NCBI RefSeq assembly: GCF_000013005.1 | Contig: NC_007722.1 | Span: 501,501-565,500 of the forward strand | Direction of reading: 5' to 3' | DNA from: Erythrobacter litoralis HTCC2594 | GTDB lineage: Bacteria > Pseudomonadota > Alphaproteobacteria > Sphingomonadales > Sphingomonadaceae | DNA: 64,000 bases | In this document: piece by piece, positions 25,690-34,494 of the stretch | How the letters are laid out: each line of letters starts with the position of its first letter | Numbering within the stretch: position 1 is the first letter of the stretch | Program-made: the position numbers and the translations under genes | The notes under the pieces: model-generated | The model's database searches: none | Told to the model about the DNA's origin: nothing | Seen by the model: the letters and a program-made list of their open reading frames with translations, nothing else

Positions 25690-25923
25690 TCAGTCCGCCT
25701 TCTCGATGCGGTAGTTCTCGATCACCGTGTTGGCGAGCAGTTTCTCGCACATCTCGGTGAGCGAAGCATCGCTGGTGTCGTCGGCGACGTCGAGTTCGAT
25801 CAGTCGCCCGATCCGCACGTTCTCGACCCCGGCAAAGCCCAGCCCTTCGAGCGCGTGGTGGACCGCGCGCCCTTGCGGATCGAGAACCCCGGGCTTGAGG
25901 CTGACATGGATGCGGACTTTCAT
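25690..25923 (-). CDS. purS: Phosphoribosylformylglycinamidine synthase subunit PurS
   Basis: A 77-aa PurS, the small structural subunit that couples PurQ and PurL. It has the family pattern [17 protein letters not shown] and a C-terminal [12 protein letters not shown]. It forms an operon with purQ (5-bp gap). A 176-bp stretch separates it from the M16 protease gene upstream, which likely holds its promoter. Confidence 0.95.
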   Translation of the reverse strand: MKVRIHVSLKPGVLDPQGRAVHHALEGLGFAGVENVRIGRLIELDVADDTSDASLTEMCEKLLANTVIENYRIEKAD

Positions 25924-26099
25924 CGGGCTACTCCGGTTCGCTAGCGCGCGGGGAATGATCGCGAGTGCCTATAGCGATCCGCCGCGCTCCCGCAATCCCG
26001 CACCGCGCTGCTTCCCCATCCGGCAGGTATTACCCCGCTGCTACAGGTGTGAAAGGCACGATACCGCCACGCAACCACACGCGGGGCGACGCGCACTTC

Positions 26100-28979
26100 C
26101 TATTGCGCTGCGGTGTCGGCCTGGTCCTCGGGCCGGGGCAGGACGAGGAATTCGACCGCGCCGCCTTCGGTCAGGTATTGCGCCGCCGTTTCCTGCAATT
26201 GCTCGGCAGTGATCGCCTCGTAGATACCGCGCGAGGCGAGGAAGCGGTCGATCCGGTCCGGTTCCGACTGCGCCCGTCGCACGTAGCGCATCCAGCTGCC
26301 ATTGGTCTTGAGTGCATTGTCGATCGTCTCGAGGATCGGCTGGCGCGCGCGTTGCAGCGTGTCGTCGTCGACCGGCTCGTTGCGCAACCGATTCAGCGTT
26401 TCGAGGATCGCCGCACGGGTGGCCTCGACTTCGCCGACATCGATATTGGCGACGACCTGGAAGGTGCCGTAGCCGGGATAATAGCGCGAGAGCGAGCTGC
26501 CGACGCTGGGTGAATAGGCCTTGCCCAGATCCTCGCGCAAGGTCTCGGTAAGCTTCAGGGTGAGGACCGAGCGCAGCATCGCCAGTTCCGAAAAGGCCTG
26601 CTGGTCGGAATAATCGCGCGTCGGCCAGACGAAGCGCAGGCTCGCCTGGTTGTCCTCGCCGTCGTGATAGATCGTCTGCCTTTCGCGCGTCGCGGTGAAG
26701 CTGCGCTGCCGGCTGTCGGGATAGTCGCGGAATGCGGCCTCGCGCGGGGGCAGCGCGCCGAGCGTGCGGGCGACCAGGTCGATCGCCCGCCCGGGGTCGA
26801 AATCGCCCACCAGCGCCACTTCCATCGCGCCGTTTGCCAGCCGGTCGGAGATCGCCTCGCGCAAGTCGTCGAACGTCAGGGCCTCCAGCGCCCCCCGCTC
26901 GGGCAGGCTGAAGCGCGGATCGTCGTCGGACAGGATCGCGCCCGATGCGCTGGAATAGGCGGCGCCCGGTGTCGCCGTCAGCCGCGCGTAGAAATCACCC
27001 AGACCGTTGCGGAATCGCTTGATCGGCTCGGGGCGGTAGCCCGGATCGGTCAGGTAGGCGGCGATCAGCTGCAGCTGCAATTCGAGATCGCGCGGCGTGG
27101 TGGTGCGGCTGAAGCGAAAACTGTCGGTGCTCGCGCCAAGCGAAAATCCGACGCTGCGCCCCGCCAGCACGGTCTGCAACTCGTCCTGCGTGTATGCGCC
27201 GAGACCACCCGCTGCGAACAGTGCGGTCAGATCGACCTTGAGCGGCTCTTCGCGGCTTTCGATGAAATTGCCGCCGTCGATGGTCACCGCCAGGCTGATG
27301 CGGTCTTCGGCCAGGTCGGTCGGTTTGAGGTTGAGCCGTACGCCGTTGTCGAAGGTGATGGTTCGGATATCCAGCCGCTCGTCGACCGTATCGGACACCA
27401 CCTCTCCCGGCGCGCCGAAATCGGTATAGGTCCATGCGGCGATGGCGCTTTCCTGAGGCGCGTCGACCGGTGCGCCGACTGCGGCGTCCCACAGCGCCCT
27501 CAACGCCTCCGCACCGCCTTCTGGGGCGTTCGGTCCCTGGAAGCGGATGAGCGGGTTGTCGAGCGGCACGATGTCGGCGCGGATCGCCGCCATGACGGTT
27601 TCCGGCGTTGCGGTCGCGGCGACTTCCTCGAACAAGGCGAGGTCGAATTCCGGCGAGGTCGGGATGCGGTCGTTGCGCACCAGGGCGGTCGCACGGCCGG
27701 CGAATGTCCCGTGGCTGCGCGTGGCCTGTCCGGCGACGGCGTTCTCCAGCCCAGTCCGGCGATTGGCGACCTGCTCGGCGATTTCGGCGGCGCTGACGCC
27801 GAACTCCACGAACTGGCGAAACGTCGTCACCGCTTCCATCACGCCGCGCTCGCGCTGGCCTTCGATCGGGGCCACGGTCAGCGTCGTCTGCCGTCCGGCC
27901 TCGAAGATGTCCGACGTGCCGACGCCGACCGAGCGGAACGGCGGATCTTCCGCGCGCGCCAGCTTGGTCAGGCGGCGGCGCAGGATGGAGTAGCCGAGCG
28001 CGCGCAGGATCGAGGCGCGGCGGTCGGCCATGGTGTCCGGGCGGTCGATCCACGCGGCATTGCGCGCAAAGGTGATCGCTTCGGTCAGCGCCGGATCGGT
28101 GTAGATATCGGTTTCGCCCTGCCGCCCCGGATCGACCGGGCCGGCATCCGGCTGGTCGGCACCGTCCGGCCCCTGCCAGCTGGAGAAATGCTTGACGATC
28201 GCCTCGCGCATGACATCGACCGGGAAATCGCCGACCACGATCAGCGTCGTCTTGCCGGGCACATAGACCCGTTCCCACAGCGCCCGCAGCGTTGCGGCAT
28301 CGGCGGTATCGACATCCTCGCGCCCGGCACCGGGGAAGCGTTTGGTGAGCAGCGAACCCGGCACCAGGAATTCGATCTGGTCGAGCGCATTGAGCTGGGC
28401 GTAATTCGTCCGGTCGCGCTGCTCGGCCAAAATGACCCCGCGCTCGCGCTCGACGGCTTCCTCGTCGAACAGCAGCTCGCTCGCCGTCTCGCGCATCAGG
28501 AACAGCGCGGTATCGAGCAATGCGGGATCGTTGTTGGGCAGGTCGAGCCGGTAATTGGTGTAACCGAACGTATTCGAGGCATTGGTGTCGGCCCCGAAGG
28601 CGAGGCCCAGCCGTTCGAGCAGCTTGATCATCTCGCCTTCGGGCACGTTGGTCGAGCCGTTGAAAGCCATGTGCTCGATATAATGTGTCAGGCCCCGCTC
28701 GTCGTCGCGCTCGTCGAGCCGTCCGGCGGCGACCTCCATCCGCACGAGGGCCGTGCCCTCGGGCGTGTCGTTCTGGCGGATGACGTAGCGCATGCCATTG
28801 TCGAGCACGCCGAAGACGTAGCCTTGCTCGGGCACGAGATCGCTTTCCTCATACGCCCAGACAGCTTCGTCCGCGGTCTGCGCCGCGGCAGCGGGGACGA
28901 GGGCTTCCGTGGTGGGCTGGGCGGCGAGCGGAACGGCGATGACCAGCGCCATCGGCGCTGCGAAAAGAGGACCCTTCAT
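26100..28979 (-). CDS. Exported M16-family zinc metallopeptidase
   Basis: A 959-aa insulinase-type peptidase with a signal peptide (about residues 1-21, MALVIAVPLAA). The first M16 domain holds the inverted zinc motif HYIEHMAFNGS and the downstream Glu of the ELLFDEEAVERERGVILAE helix, so it should be catalytic. The second half carries the related non-catalytic M16 domains. It is expected to degrade peptides in the periplasm or at the outer membrane. Single-gene unit, divergent from the lipid kinase gene. Confidence 0.92.
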   Translation of the reverse strand: MKGPLFAAPMALVIAVPLAAQPTTEALVPAAAAQTADEAVWAYEESDLVPEQGYVFGVLDNGMRYVIRQNDTPEGTALVRMEVAAGRLDERDDERGLTHYIEHMAFNGSTNVPEGEMIKLLERLGLAFGADTNASNTFGYTNYRLDLPNNDPALLDTALFLMRETASELLFDEEAVERERGVILAEQRDRTNYAQLNALDQIEFLVPGSLLTKRFPGAGREDVDTADAATLRALWERVYVPGKTTLIVVGDFPVDVMREAIVKHFSSWQGPDGADQPDAGPVDPGRQGETDIYTDPALTEAITFARNAAWIDRPDTMADRRASILRALGYSILRRRLTKLARAEDPPFRSVGVGTSDIFEAGRQTTLTVAPIEGQRERGVMEAVTTFRQFVEFGVSAAEIAEQVANRRTGLENAVAGQATRSHGTFAGRATALVRNDRIPTSPEFDLALFEEVAATATPETVMAAIRADIVPLDNPLIRFQGPNAPEGGAEALRALWDAAVGAPVDAPQESAIAAWTYTDFGAPGEVVSDTVDERLDIRTITFDNGVRLNLKPTDLAEDRISLAVTIDGGNFIESREEPLKVDLTALFAAGGLGAYTQDELQTVLAGRSVGFSLGASTDSFRFSRTTTPRDLELQLQLIAAYLTDPGYRPEPIKRFRNGLGDFYARLTATPGAAYSSASGAILSDDDPRFSLPERGALEALTFDDLREAISDRLANGAMEVALVGDFDPGRAIDLVARTLGALPPREAAFRDYPDSRQRSFTATRERQTIYHDGEDNQASLRFVWPTRDYSDQQAFSELAMLRSVLTLKLTETLREDLGKAYSPSVGSSLSRYYPGYGTFQVVANIDVGEVEATRAAILETLNRLRNEPVDDDTLQRARQPILETIDNALKTNGSWMRYVRRAQSEPDRIDRFLASRGIYEAITAEQLQETAAQYLTEGGAVEFLVLPRPEDQADTAAQ

Positions 28980-29060
28980 GCCCTTGGTGTGGCGGGCTTT
29001 TTCCCGCTTCGCAACCGCCCGGGGAGGACAAATTCAACCTTCCTGCGCTAAGCGCGCCGC

Positions 29061-29942
29061 ATGGCGCGGATCGATCTTGTCTACAATCCTGTTTCCGGCA
29101 GCTTCCGCGAGCAGGGGTTGGCGGCGCTTGTGGCTGCGTTGGAGAGCGAGGGTTTCGCGGTCGAGCTGCTGTCGACGCAGGCCGACGGGGTCCGCCTGTC
29201 GGGCAGGGCCGACCTGATCTGCGTGCATGGCGGCGACGGCACCTTGCGCGATACGGTGCAGGCCATGGGCGAGGGGGCGGGGGATACGCCGCTCTGCATC
29301 GCGCGCTCGGGGACGATCAACCTGGTGGCGCGCGAGCTGGGCTATTCCGCCAGGCCGAAGGATTTCGCGCGCGATCTCGCGGCGGCGTGGGCACGCGGGC
29401 CGTCGGGCTGGGTGCGCTCACCCCTTTTCCGGCTGGGCGAAATGCCGATCGTATCCTGCCTGAGCATCGGGCCAGACAGCGTGGCGGTGGCGCATGTCTC
29501 CGGTGCGCTGAAGCGGCGCATCGGGCGGCTGGCCTACGCCGTTGCCATGCTGCGCCTGCTGCGGACGTGGCCGCGCCAAGCGATGACGATCGCGGGCACG
29601 CTGGCCGACGGCACGCCGTTCGCCTGCGAGGCGGAGGCGGCGATCGTGTCGCACGCGCGGCTCTATGCGGGTCCGTTCCAGCTCAGCCCGCGTGCCGCGC
29701 TGGCGGAGGATTCGGTCGAGCTCATTACTCTGCGCCGCTGCGGCAGGCTGGGGATGCTGGCCTTCATCGCGGCGGCCATGCTGCGCCTGCCGGTCGAGCG
29801 CTTCGGTTTCGCGCAAATCCGCAGCGCGCGCCGGATCGCCTTCGACCGCTGCATCACGCCGGTGCAGGTCGACGGCGACCACATGCCCGATTGCGCCTTC
29901 GCCATCGAGCCGAGCGGCATCACGCTTACCTACGTGGTCTAG
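29061..29942 (+). CDS. Diacylglycerol kinase family lipid kinase
   Basis: A 293-aa protein of the DAGK/sphingosine kinase-like family. The nucleotide loop VHGGDGTLRDTV and the N-terminal DLVYNPVSGS are clear, and a second conserved segment, IARSGTINLVARELG, follows. It should phosphorylate a lipid at the membrane face. Sphingomonads make sphingolipids, so a ceramide or long-chain-base substrate is possible, but that is inference. It is convergent with purC, whose stop is 4 bp away. Confidence 0.85.
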   Translation: MARIDLVYNPVSGSFREQGLAALVAALESEGFAVELLSTQADGVRLSGRADLICVHGGDGTLRDTVQAMGEGAGDTPLCIARSGTINLVARELGYSARPKDFARDLAAAWARGPSGWVRSPLFRLGEMPIVSCLSIGPDSVAVAHVSGALKRRIGRLAYAVAMLRLLRTWPRQAMTIAGTLADGTPFACEAEAAIVSHARLYAGPFQLSPRAALAEDSVELITLRRCGRLGMLAFIAAAMLRLPVERFGFAQIRSARRIAFDRCITPVQVDGDHMPDCAFAIEPSGITLTYVV

Positions 29943-29945
29943 CCC

Positions 29946-30764
29946 CTATTTTTTCGGCGGGGTCGGCGTGCCGCGCAGACGGCTGCGATGGGCCGACATG
30001 TCGAAGACTTCGCCGGGACCGCCTTCGCCGTTGTTCCTGTCCTCGTCGAGCAGGCCGAGCCGCCGCGCGACTTCCTGGTAAGCCTCGCTCTCCCCGCCGA
30101 GATCGCGGCGGAAGCGATCCTTGTCGAGCTTCTCGCCCGAATTCATGTCCCACAGGCGGCAGCCGTCGGGACTGATCTCGTCGGCCAGGATCACGCGGCT
30201 GAAGTCACCATCATAGATGCGTCCGAATTCCAGCTTGAAATCGACCAGCCGGATGTCGATCGCCGCGAACATGCCGGCCATGAAATCGTTGATGCGGATC
30301 GCCATGCTGGCGATGTCCTGCATTTCCTCAGGGCTCGCCCAGTTGAAACAGGCGATATGTTCTTCAGCAATTAGCGGATCGCCGAGCGAATCGTCCTTAT
30401 AGTAATATTCGATCAGCGTGTGCGGCAGCGGCTCGCCTTCGGGGATGCCCAGCCGCTTGCTGATCGATCCGGCGGCGACATTGCGCACCACGACTTCGAT
30501 CGGGATGATCTCGCACTGGCGGACCAGCTGTTCGCGCATGTTGAGGCGGCGGATGAAATGCGTCGGGATGCCGATGTGGCTGAGCCGCGTGAACACATGC
30601 TCGCTGATGCGGTTATTGATCACCCCCTTGCCGCTGATCGTGCCTTTTTTCTCGGCGTTGAAAGCAGTGGCATCGTCCTTGAAATACTGGATGATGGTGC
30701 CCGGCTCCGGACCCTCGTAAAGGATCTTGGCCTTGCCTTCGTAGATCTGGCGGCGGCGCGACAT
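29946..30764 (-). CDS. purC: Phosphoribosylaminoimidazole-succinocarboxamide synthase
   Basis: SAICAR synthetase of purine synthesis, 272 aa. Features are [12 protein letters not shown] at the N-terminus, [14 protein letters not shown], the [16 protein letters not shown] segment and the C-terminal [10 protein letters not shown]...[15 protein letters not shown]. The ATG at 30764 is chosen because the preceding residues fall in a hairpin region. It is about 4 kb from purQS and not in their operon. Confidence 0.96.
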
Positions 30765-30793
30765 GGCGGTGGTCCCTCGGCTTGAAACAGATG

Positions 30794-30831
30794 GCCCCGG
30801 CACGCGAAGCGTGTGCTTCGGCTACCGGGGC
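30794..30831. repeat. Hairpin in the purC / HPr-kinase-like divergent region
   Basis: GCCCCGG (30794-30800) pairs with CCGGGGC (30825-30831), and CACGC-GAA-GCGTG forms an inner hairpin. It lies in the 153-bp gap upstream of two divergent genes and may be a small intergenic repeat or leader hairpin. Confidence 0.4.
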
Positions 30832-30917
30832 GACGGAAGCGTTTACAGCGGAACGCGGCCTTGTGCAATTCCGGCGATGGCGATTGCGACGCCGCGCGCC
30901 TGTGCTAACGAGCGCGC

Positions 30918-31838
30918 ATGGGGCGCTTCTTCTACCGACATTCGGGATGCCACATCGTGTCCGAGCTGGAATTGCCCGAATGGCAGGCCTTTGCGCTCGC
31001 CGGCGCGGACGCCGCGATCGACGAGACCGACATCGCGATACGGCTGGGCGACACCCTCGAAGCGGCGCCCGTGCCCGATCATTTGCCCGAGGTCGAGGGC
31101 GATACCGTGCGCTTTTCGGTGCCCGATACGGGCAAGTGGGAAGTAAGCGCAGGAAACGCGATCGAGGTTCACCCGCTCGCCGGGGCGGATCCGATCGCCG
31201 TGCGATTGTTCACGCTCGGCACCGCATGGGGTGTCACCGGCTACCAGCGCGGCTGGCCGATGCTGCACGGCAGCGCGGTGATGGGGCCGAAGGGCGCGGT
31301 TCTGTTTTGCGGACGGCAGGGAGCGGGCAAGTCGACGCTGGCGGCGGCGCTTGCCGAGCGCGGCTGTCCGCTGGTGAGCGACGACCTCAGCCGCGCGGTG
31401 CCGGGCCGCGCCGACCGGCCGACAATGCTCTATCCCTCCAGCGTGCGACACAAGCTGTGGGAAGAAGCCATCGCCGGCCTCGGCATGACCGGGCGCGAGA
31501 AGGTTCGCGACCACATGCAGATGGAGAAATTCCACATCGCGACAGAGCGGCACGTCCCGCTCGACCAGCCGGTCCCGCTGGTGGCGATCTATGCCCTGCG
31601 CTTCGGCGGGGAGATCGCGATCGAGCGCGAAATGGGTGGCGATGCCGCGCACATGCTGCTGGCGCAGACCGCCTATCGCCCGCGTTTCCTCGAAGCGATG
31701 GGGCGGTTGACCGAGCAGGCGGTCTATGCCGCGCAGATCAGCGCCAGCGTGCCCATCCACGGCCTGACCCGTCCGCGCGATTTCGGGCAGCTGGACGCCG
31801 TCTGCGACCGTATCCTGGCGCATATGGAATCGCATTAG
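30918..31838 (+). CDS. HPr-kinase/phosphorylase-like protein
   Basis: A 306-aa protein with a C-terminal HPr-serine-kinase-like P-loop domain: Walker A GRQGAGKST (132-140), a preceding HGSAV and an acidic SDDLSRA segment. The N-terminal about 100 residues lack the normal HprK N-domain. This architecture is seen in stand-alone HPr-kinase-like proteins and in some peptide-modification clusters, but no HPr, PqqD-like or peptide gene is adjacent. The phospho-acceptor is unknown. tRNA-Phe follows on the other strand. Confidence 0.7.
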   Translation: MGRFFYRHSGCHIVSELELPEWQAFALAGADAAIDETDIAIRLGDTLEAAPVPDHLPEVEGDTVRFSVPDTGKWEVSAGNAIEVHPLAGADPIAVRLFTLGTAWGVTGYQRGWPMLHGSAVMGPKGAVLFCGRQGAGKSTLAAALAERGCPLVSDDLSRAVPGRADRPTMLYPSSVRHKLWEEAIAGLGMTGREKVRDHMQMEKFHIATERHVPLDQPVPLVAIYALRFGGEIAIEREMGGDAAHMLLAQTAYRPRFLEAMGRLTEQAVYAAQISASVPIHGLTRPRDFGQLDAVCDRILAHMESH

Positions 31839-32025
31839 CACCGCGAGCTGTCAGCACTGATGAAATACGAACTCAACGAGTTCGCCAGCGCGGAGTCGAA
31901 GCCGAAGGCGCAGACGTGCGGAGCACACCTGCAGGCGCGCCCGCAGCAATGCGCCCAAAGGGCGCGTGAGCGAGGAAAGCAAAGTGAGCGGATGCGAACG
32001 CTGGCGCTTGAAGCTTTGGAAAGAA
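31839..32025. other. Repeat-rich gap between HPr-kinase-like gene and tRNA-Phe
   Basis: No gene is supported. The stretch holds small palindromes: GAACTC-AAC-GAGTTC near 31868, GCGCCC-AAA-GGGCGC near 31952, and CGCCAGCG near 31884 pairing with CGCTGGCG near 31998. These give it a nested, foldable layout like other intergenic elements in this window. It lies downstream of the tRNA gene and could include its terminator, although no T-run is obvious. Confidence 0.45.
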
Positions 32026-32101
32026 TGGTGCCTCGGGGCGGATTCGAACCACCGACACCACGATTTTCAGTCGTGTGCTCTACCAACTGAGCTACCGAGG
32101 C
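32026..32101 (-). tRNA. tRNA-Phe (GAA)
   Basis: A 76-nt cloverleaf on the minus strand. The acceptor stem GCCTCGG pairs with CCGAGGC, the D-arm is GCTCAGTTGGTAGAGC, and the T-arm contains GGTTCGAATCC. The anticodon stem is CACGA/TCGTG with loop CTGAAAA, giving anticodon GAA. The 3' CCA is encoded. It is a single tRNA gene with no neighbouring tRNAs. Confidence 0.97.
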
Positions 32102-32149
32102 CTATTCGTCGCATCGGGAACTGATGGCCCGTGCGCGAATGAGTGCGCG

Positions 32150-32178
32150 CCTATGGCGAAGGCCCGCTAGCTTGGCAA
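32150..32178 (-). promoter_or_regulatory. Possible tRNA-Phe promoter
   Basis: On the minus strand a -35-like TTGCCA (32173-32178) and a -10-like CATAGG (32150-32155) are spaced 17 bp, about 50 bp upstream of the tRNA. The match to the consensus is only fair, so this is tentative. Confidence 0.3.
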
Positions 32179-32186
32179 GGGGGGAA

Positions 32187-32348
32187 TCACTCCTCGCGCA
32201 GAATATCTTCCGGCGCGGCGGGCGGGCCCGGAACCGAATAGCCATCGGTGAACCAGCGCGCGAGATCGCGATCCTTGCAGCGGGTCGAACAGAAGGGGCT
32301 GTGATCTTCGCTGCGCGGTTTCTTGCAGATGGGACAGGGCTTTTTCAT
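32187..32348 (-). CDS. yacG: DNA gyrase inhibitor YacG
   Basis: A 53-aa zinc protein with the four-Cys pattern CPICKK ... FCSTRCKDRDLARWF. In E. coli YacG binds gyrase B and inhibits it. The ATG at 32348 overlaps the stop of the RNase G-like gene by 4 bp, fixing the start and indicating coupled translation. The order infA, maf, RNase G-like, yacG is common in alphaproteobacteria. Confidence 0.92.
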   Translation of the reverse strand: MKKPCPICKKPRSEDHSPFCSTRCKDRDLARWFTDGYSVPGPPAAPEDILREE

Positions 32349-33298
32349 GCGGCTATGATCTGGGCTTGCGCTGCCTCGATGGCAAGGCCGGGATCGGTTT
32401 CGAGGCGCGCAGGCCGACCGGTGCGCTTTTCGAGTTCTGCTAGCCATTCAGGTTTCAATTTTGCCTTCAACGCGGGATGTACGGTCAGGAGCGTGACGCC
32501 TGCTCCTTCGACCAGTTCCCCGCGCCGCAGGGCCATGCGGGCAGCAGCGCCGATACGTGAAGTGGCCATGCGATGCAGCAGGCTCGGGCCTTCCAGCCGC
32601 GCGACGATCTGGACGAAGCCGAAACCGTTCATCGCCGTGCGCTCGTGCGGCCAGTCGGCCAGCGCTTCGCCGAGCGCGGCATCGACCGCCTTCCGCCCGG
32701 CCTTGTCGGCAATCGTGGGGAAATCGATCCCGATCGAGCCGCCGAGATCGAACTGGCGCAGCGCGCGGGCGAGGGCGGGGATCGCGGCCAGCGCCAGCTC
32801 GCGCGGGCTGCCGTCGCCGTCGATATCGACCAACGTCATCGCCGGGGTCGTGCTGAACAGCAGCGAACCTCCCACGAATGCGATTTCGCCCGATGAGGCA
32901 CCGTCCCAAACCTCTTCCCAAAGCCCAGCCGGAAACCGGCGGACCTCGCGCGCGGCCAGCGATGCGAGTGCATCGGGAGATGGCCCGGCTTCGCTCACTC
33001 GGCCTTGCGCAAGTTTCAATCGCCCGCGCTCGGCGATCGGGGCCCGGGTGAGCGTGACGGAGACTTTACTGCCTTCGGTGACATCGTGCGGCAACTTGTC
33101 GATCAGGATTTCAAGACCGTTCGCCGTAGATGCTACACCGCGGTTGGAGCCTGAACGGCGGGTAGTGAGCCTCGCCGGCAATATCTGTCCGGCGAAGAGA
33201 TCTCCCGGCCAATGGAGCTTGGCGGCGAGCGTTTGGTCGCCTTCGACCAGCAAGGCGCGGTCTTCGCCGATACCACGCTCGACCAGCCACTCAGCCAA
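32345..33298 (-). CDS. Ribonuclease E/G family protein, short form
   Basis: A 317-aa protein similar to the catalytic half of RNase G/E, with AMTLVDIDGDG and FDLGGSIGIDFPTI matching the two metal-binding Asp regions. It is shorter than E. coli RNase G (489 aa) and lacks an obvious CPxC zinc-link, so it may not assemble like the classical enzyme. Its ATG overlaps the maf stop by 8 bp, and its stop overlaps yacG by 4 bp. A full RNase E is presumably encoded elsewhere. Confidence 0.8.
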   Translation of the reverse strand: MAEWLVERGIGEDRALLVEGDQTLAAKLHWPGDLFAGQILPARLTTRRSGSNRGVASTANGLEILIDKLPHDVTEGSKVSVTLTRAPIAERGRLKLAQGRVSEAGPSPDALASLAAREVRRFPAGLWEEVWDGASSGEIAFVGGSLLFSTTPAMTLVDIDGDGSPRELALAAIPALARALRQFDLGGSIGIDFPTIADKAGRKAVDAALGEALADWPHERTAMNGFGFVQIVARLEGPSLLHRMATSRIGAAARMALRRGELVEGAGVTLLTVHPALKAKLKPEWLAELEKRTGRPARLETDPGLAIEAAQAQIIAA

Positions 33299-33962
33299 TC
33301 GTCATCCCCGCGGCCTTGAGCAGCGCTCGCGTTTCGAACAGCGGCAGTCCGACGACGCCGGAGTGGCTGCCCTGAATCCAGGCGATCAGCCCTTCGGCCG
33401 AACCCTGGATGGCATAGCCGCCGGCCTTTCCTTCCCATTCGCCGCTCGCGAGATAGGCGGCGATCTCTTCTTCCGACAGGCGCTTGAAGCGCACCACGGT
33501 CTCGCTCAGCTTTTCGCGCAACGTGCCGTCGGGCGACTTCAGCGCGATCGCGGAAAGGACGCGGTGCCGCCTTCCCGAAAGCAGTTCGAGGCATTGCCGC
33601 GCGGTCGCTTGGTCTTCGGCCTTCGGCAGGATCCTGCGCCCGGCAGCGACAACGGTATCACCGGCGAGGACATGCCCCGACGCATCGACGGCTTGCGCCT
33701 TTTCGCGCGCCATGCGCAGCGCATAATCGCGCGGGAGTTCGGCCTTGTGAGGCGTTTCGTCGATCTGAGCCGGTACAATCGCGGCAGGTTCGATACCCAG
33801 GCGCGCCAACAGCTCGCGGCGACGCGGGCTGGCAGAGGCTAGGGTGAGTGGGAATTCCCTCGACCCGCGCTCTCGACTGCTCGCTTCGCTCGCGCTCGAT
33901 CGCTGCTCGGGAGGAACGGCACTCATAAGGTTTTCCGTTCGTGTCGAGCGGCCATCGAGCAT
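33291..33962 (-). CDS. maf: Maf family nucleotide pyrophosphatase
   Basis: A house-cleaning nucleoside triphosphate pyrophosphatase (Maf/YhdE type). The Maf signature LASASPRRRELLARLG and the DETPHKAELPRDYALRMAREKA segment are intact. Its N-terminus is odd. About 35 residues before the signature derive from a palindromic repeat (33859-33983), encoding PPEQRSSASEASSRERGSRE, and no start codon lies between the repeat and the Maf core. Translation must therefore begin at the ATG at 33926 or 33962, inside or at the edge of the repeat. The 33926 ATG has GGAAAA upstream and may be the true start. Confidence 0.9.
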   Translation of the reverse strand: MLDGRSTRTENLMSAVPPEQRSSASEASSRERGSREFPLTLASASPRRRELLARLGIEPAAIVPAQIDETPHKAELPRDYALRMAREKAQAVDASGHVLAGDTVVAAGRRILPKAEDQATARQCLELLSGRRHRVLSAIALKSPDGTLREKLSETVVRFKRLSEEEIAAYLASGEWEGKAGGYAIQGSAEGLIAWIQGSHSGVVGLPLFETRALLKAAGMTIG

Positions 33963-33983
33963 GTCGAGATGGCCTGTCGAGAC
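33859..33983. repeat. Palindromic element at the maf N-terminus (type C, copy 1)
   Basis: The left arm (33859-33919) matches the complement of the right arm of the element inside uvrC (41595-41651) over most of its length. The right half (about 33934-33983) is a more diverged inverted copy, with GGCCATC/GATGGCC inside it. The left arm is translated as the maf N-terminus in the same frame as in uvrC. The total of about 125 bp is close to the 123 bp of the uvrC copy. Confidence 0.75.
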
Positions 33984-33992
33984 ATGGGTACC

Positions 33993-34250
33993 TTATTGCG
34001 GGCCGGGACCCTGGCCGGGGCCGCCACGGCCCGGCATGAAGCGATAGGTGATCCGCGCCTTGGTCAGGTCGTACGGCGTCAATTCGCACAGCACTTCGTC
34101 GCCCACCAGCACGCGGATGCGGTTCTTGCGCATCTTGCCGGCGGTGTGTCCGAGGACTTCATGACCATTCTCGAGCTCGACCCGGAACATCGCGTTAGGC
34201 AGCAGCTCGACTACCTTGCCGCGCATTTCGAGGAGTTCTTCTTTCGCCAT
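33993..34250 (-). CDS. infA: Translation initiation factor IF-1
   Basis: An OB-fold initiation factor that binds the ribosomal A site. The core [30 protein letters not shown] ... [13 protein letters not shown] ... [16 protein letters not shown] is standard. At 85 aa it is 13 residues longer than E. coli IF-1, owing to a Gly/Pro-rich tail ([14 protein letters not shown]). The ATG at 34250 begins the conserved MAKEE. It heads the infA-maf-RNase G-yacG cluster. Confidence 0.96.
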   Translation of the reverse strand: MAKEELLEMRGKVVELLPNAMFRVELENGHEVLGHTAGKMRKNRIRVLVGDEVLCELTPYDLTKARITYRFMPGRGGPGQGPGPQ

Positions 34251-34494
34251 GTAGTCTCGACAGTCCAAATATGTTGAAAAGGTGGCGGCGCTTTAGCGGG
34301 GCGCAGGGCAAAAGGGAAGCCTTCGCGGAAATGCAGGTGCCGCGCTTTGTCGCCGGGCACCTTTATCGAATTTATCGACCGGGGGCGTTCCAGACCGGTC
34401 CAGCGACAAAGCGTTACTTTCTCCTGTATTGCCCCAGCCCGCGGCATCCCGCACAGAGCCCGGGGGCGGGAAAAACTGCAAAGGGTGCAATACA
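34251..34494. other. Divergent intergenic region infA / TonB receptor
   Basis: This 244-bp gap carries the promoters for infA (minus) and the TonB receptor (plus). Nothing coding is evident on either strand, except an optional N-terminal extension of the receptor from 34429. AAGGG at 34481-34485 serves the TTG start at 34495. Confidence 0.4.

Noticed and set aside
26664..29051. A 795-codon open frame on the plus strand across the M16 protease
   Set aside because: High GC keeps the complementary frame open. The minus-strand protein has the HxxEH zinc motif and a signal peptide; the plus-strand one is composed of typical antisense low-complexity residues.
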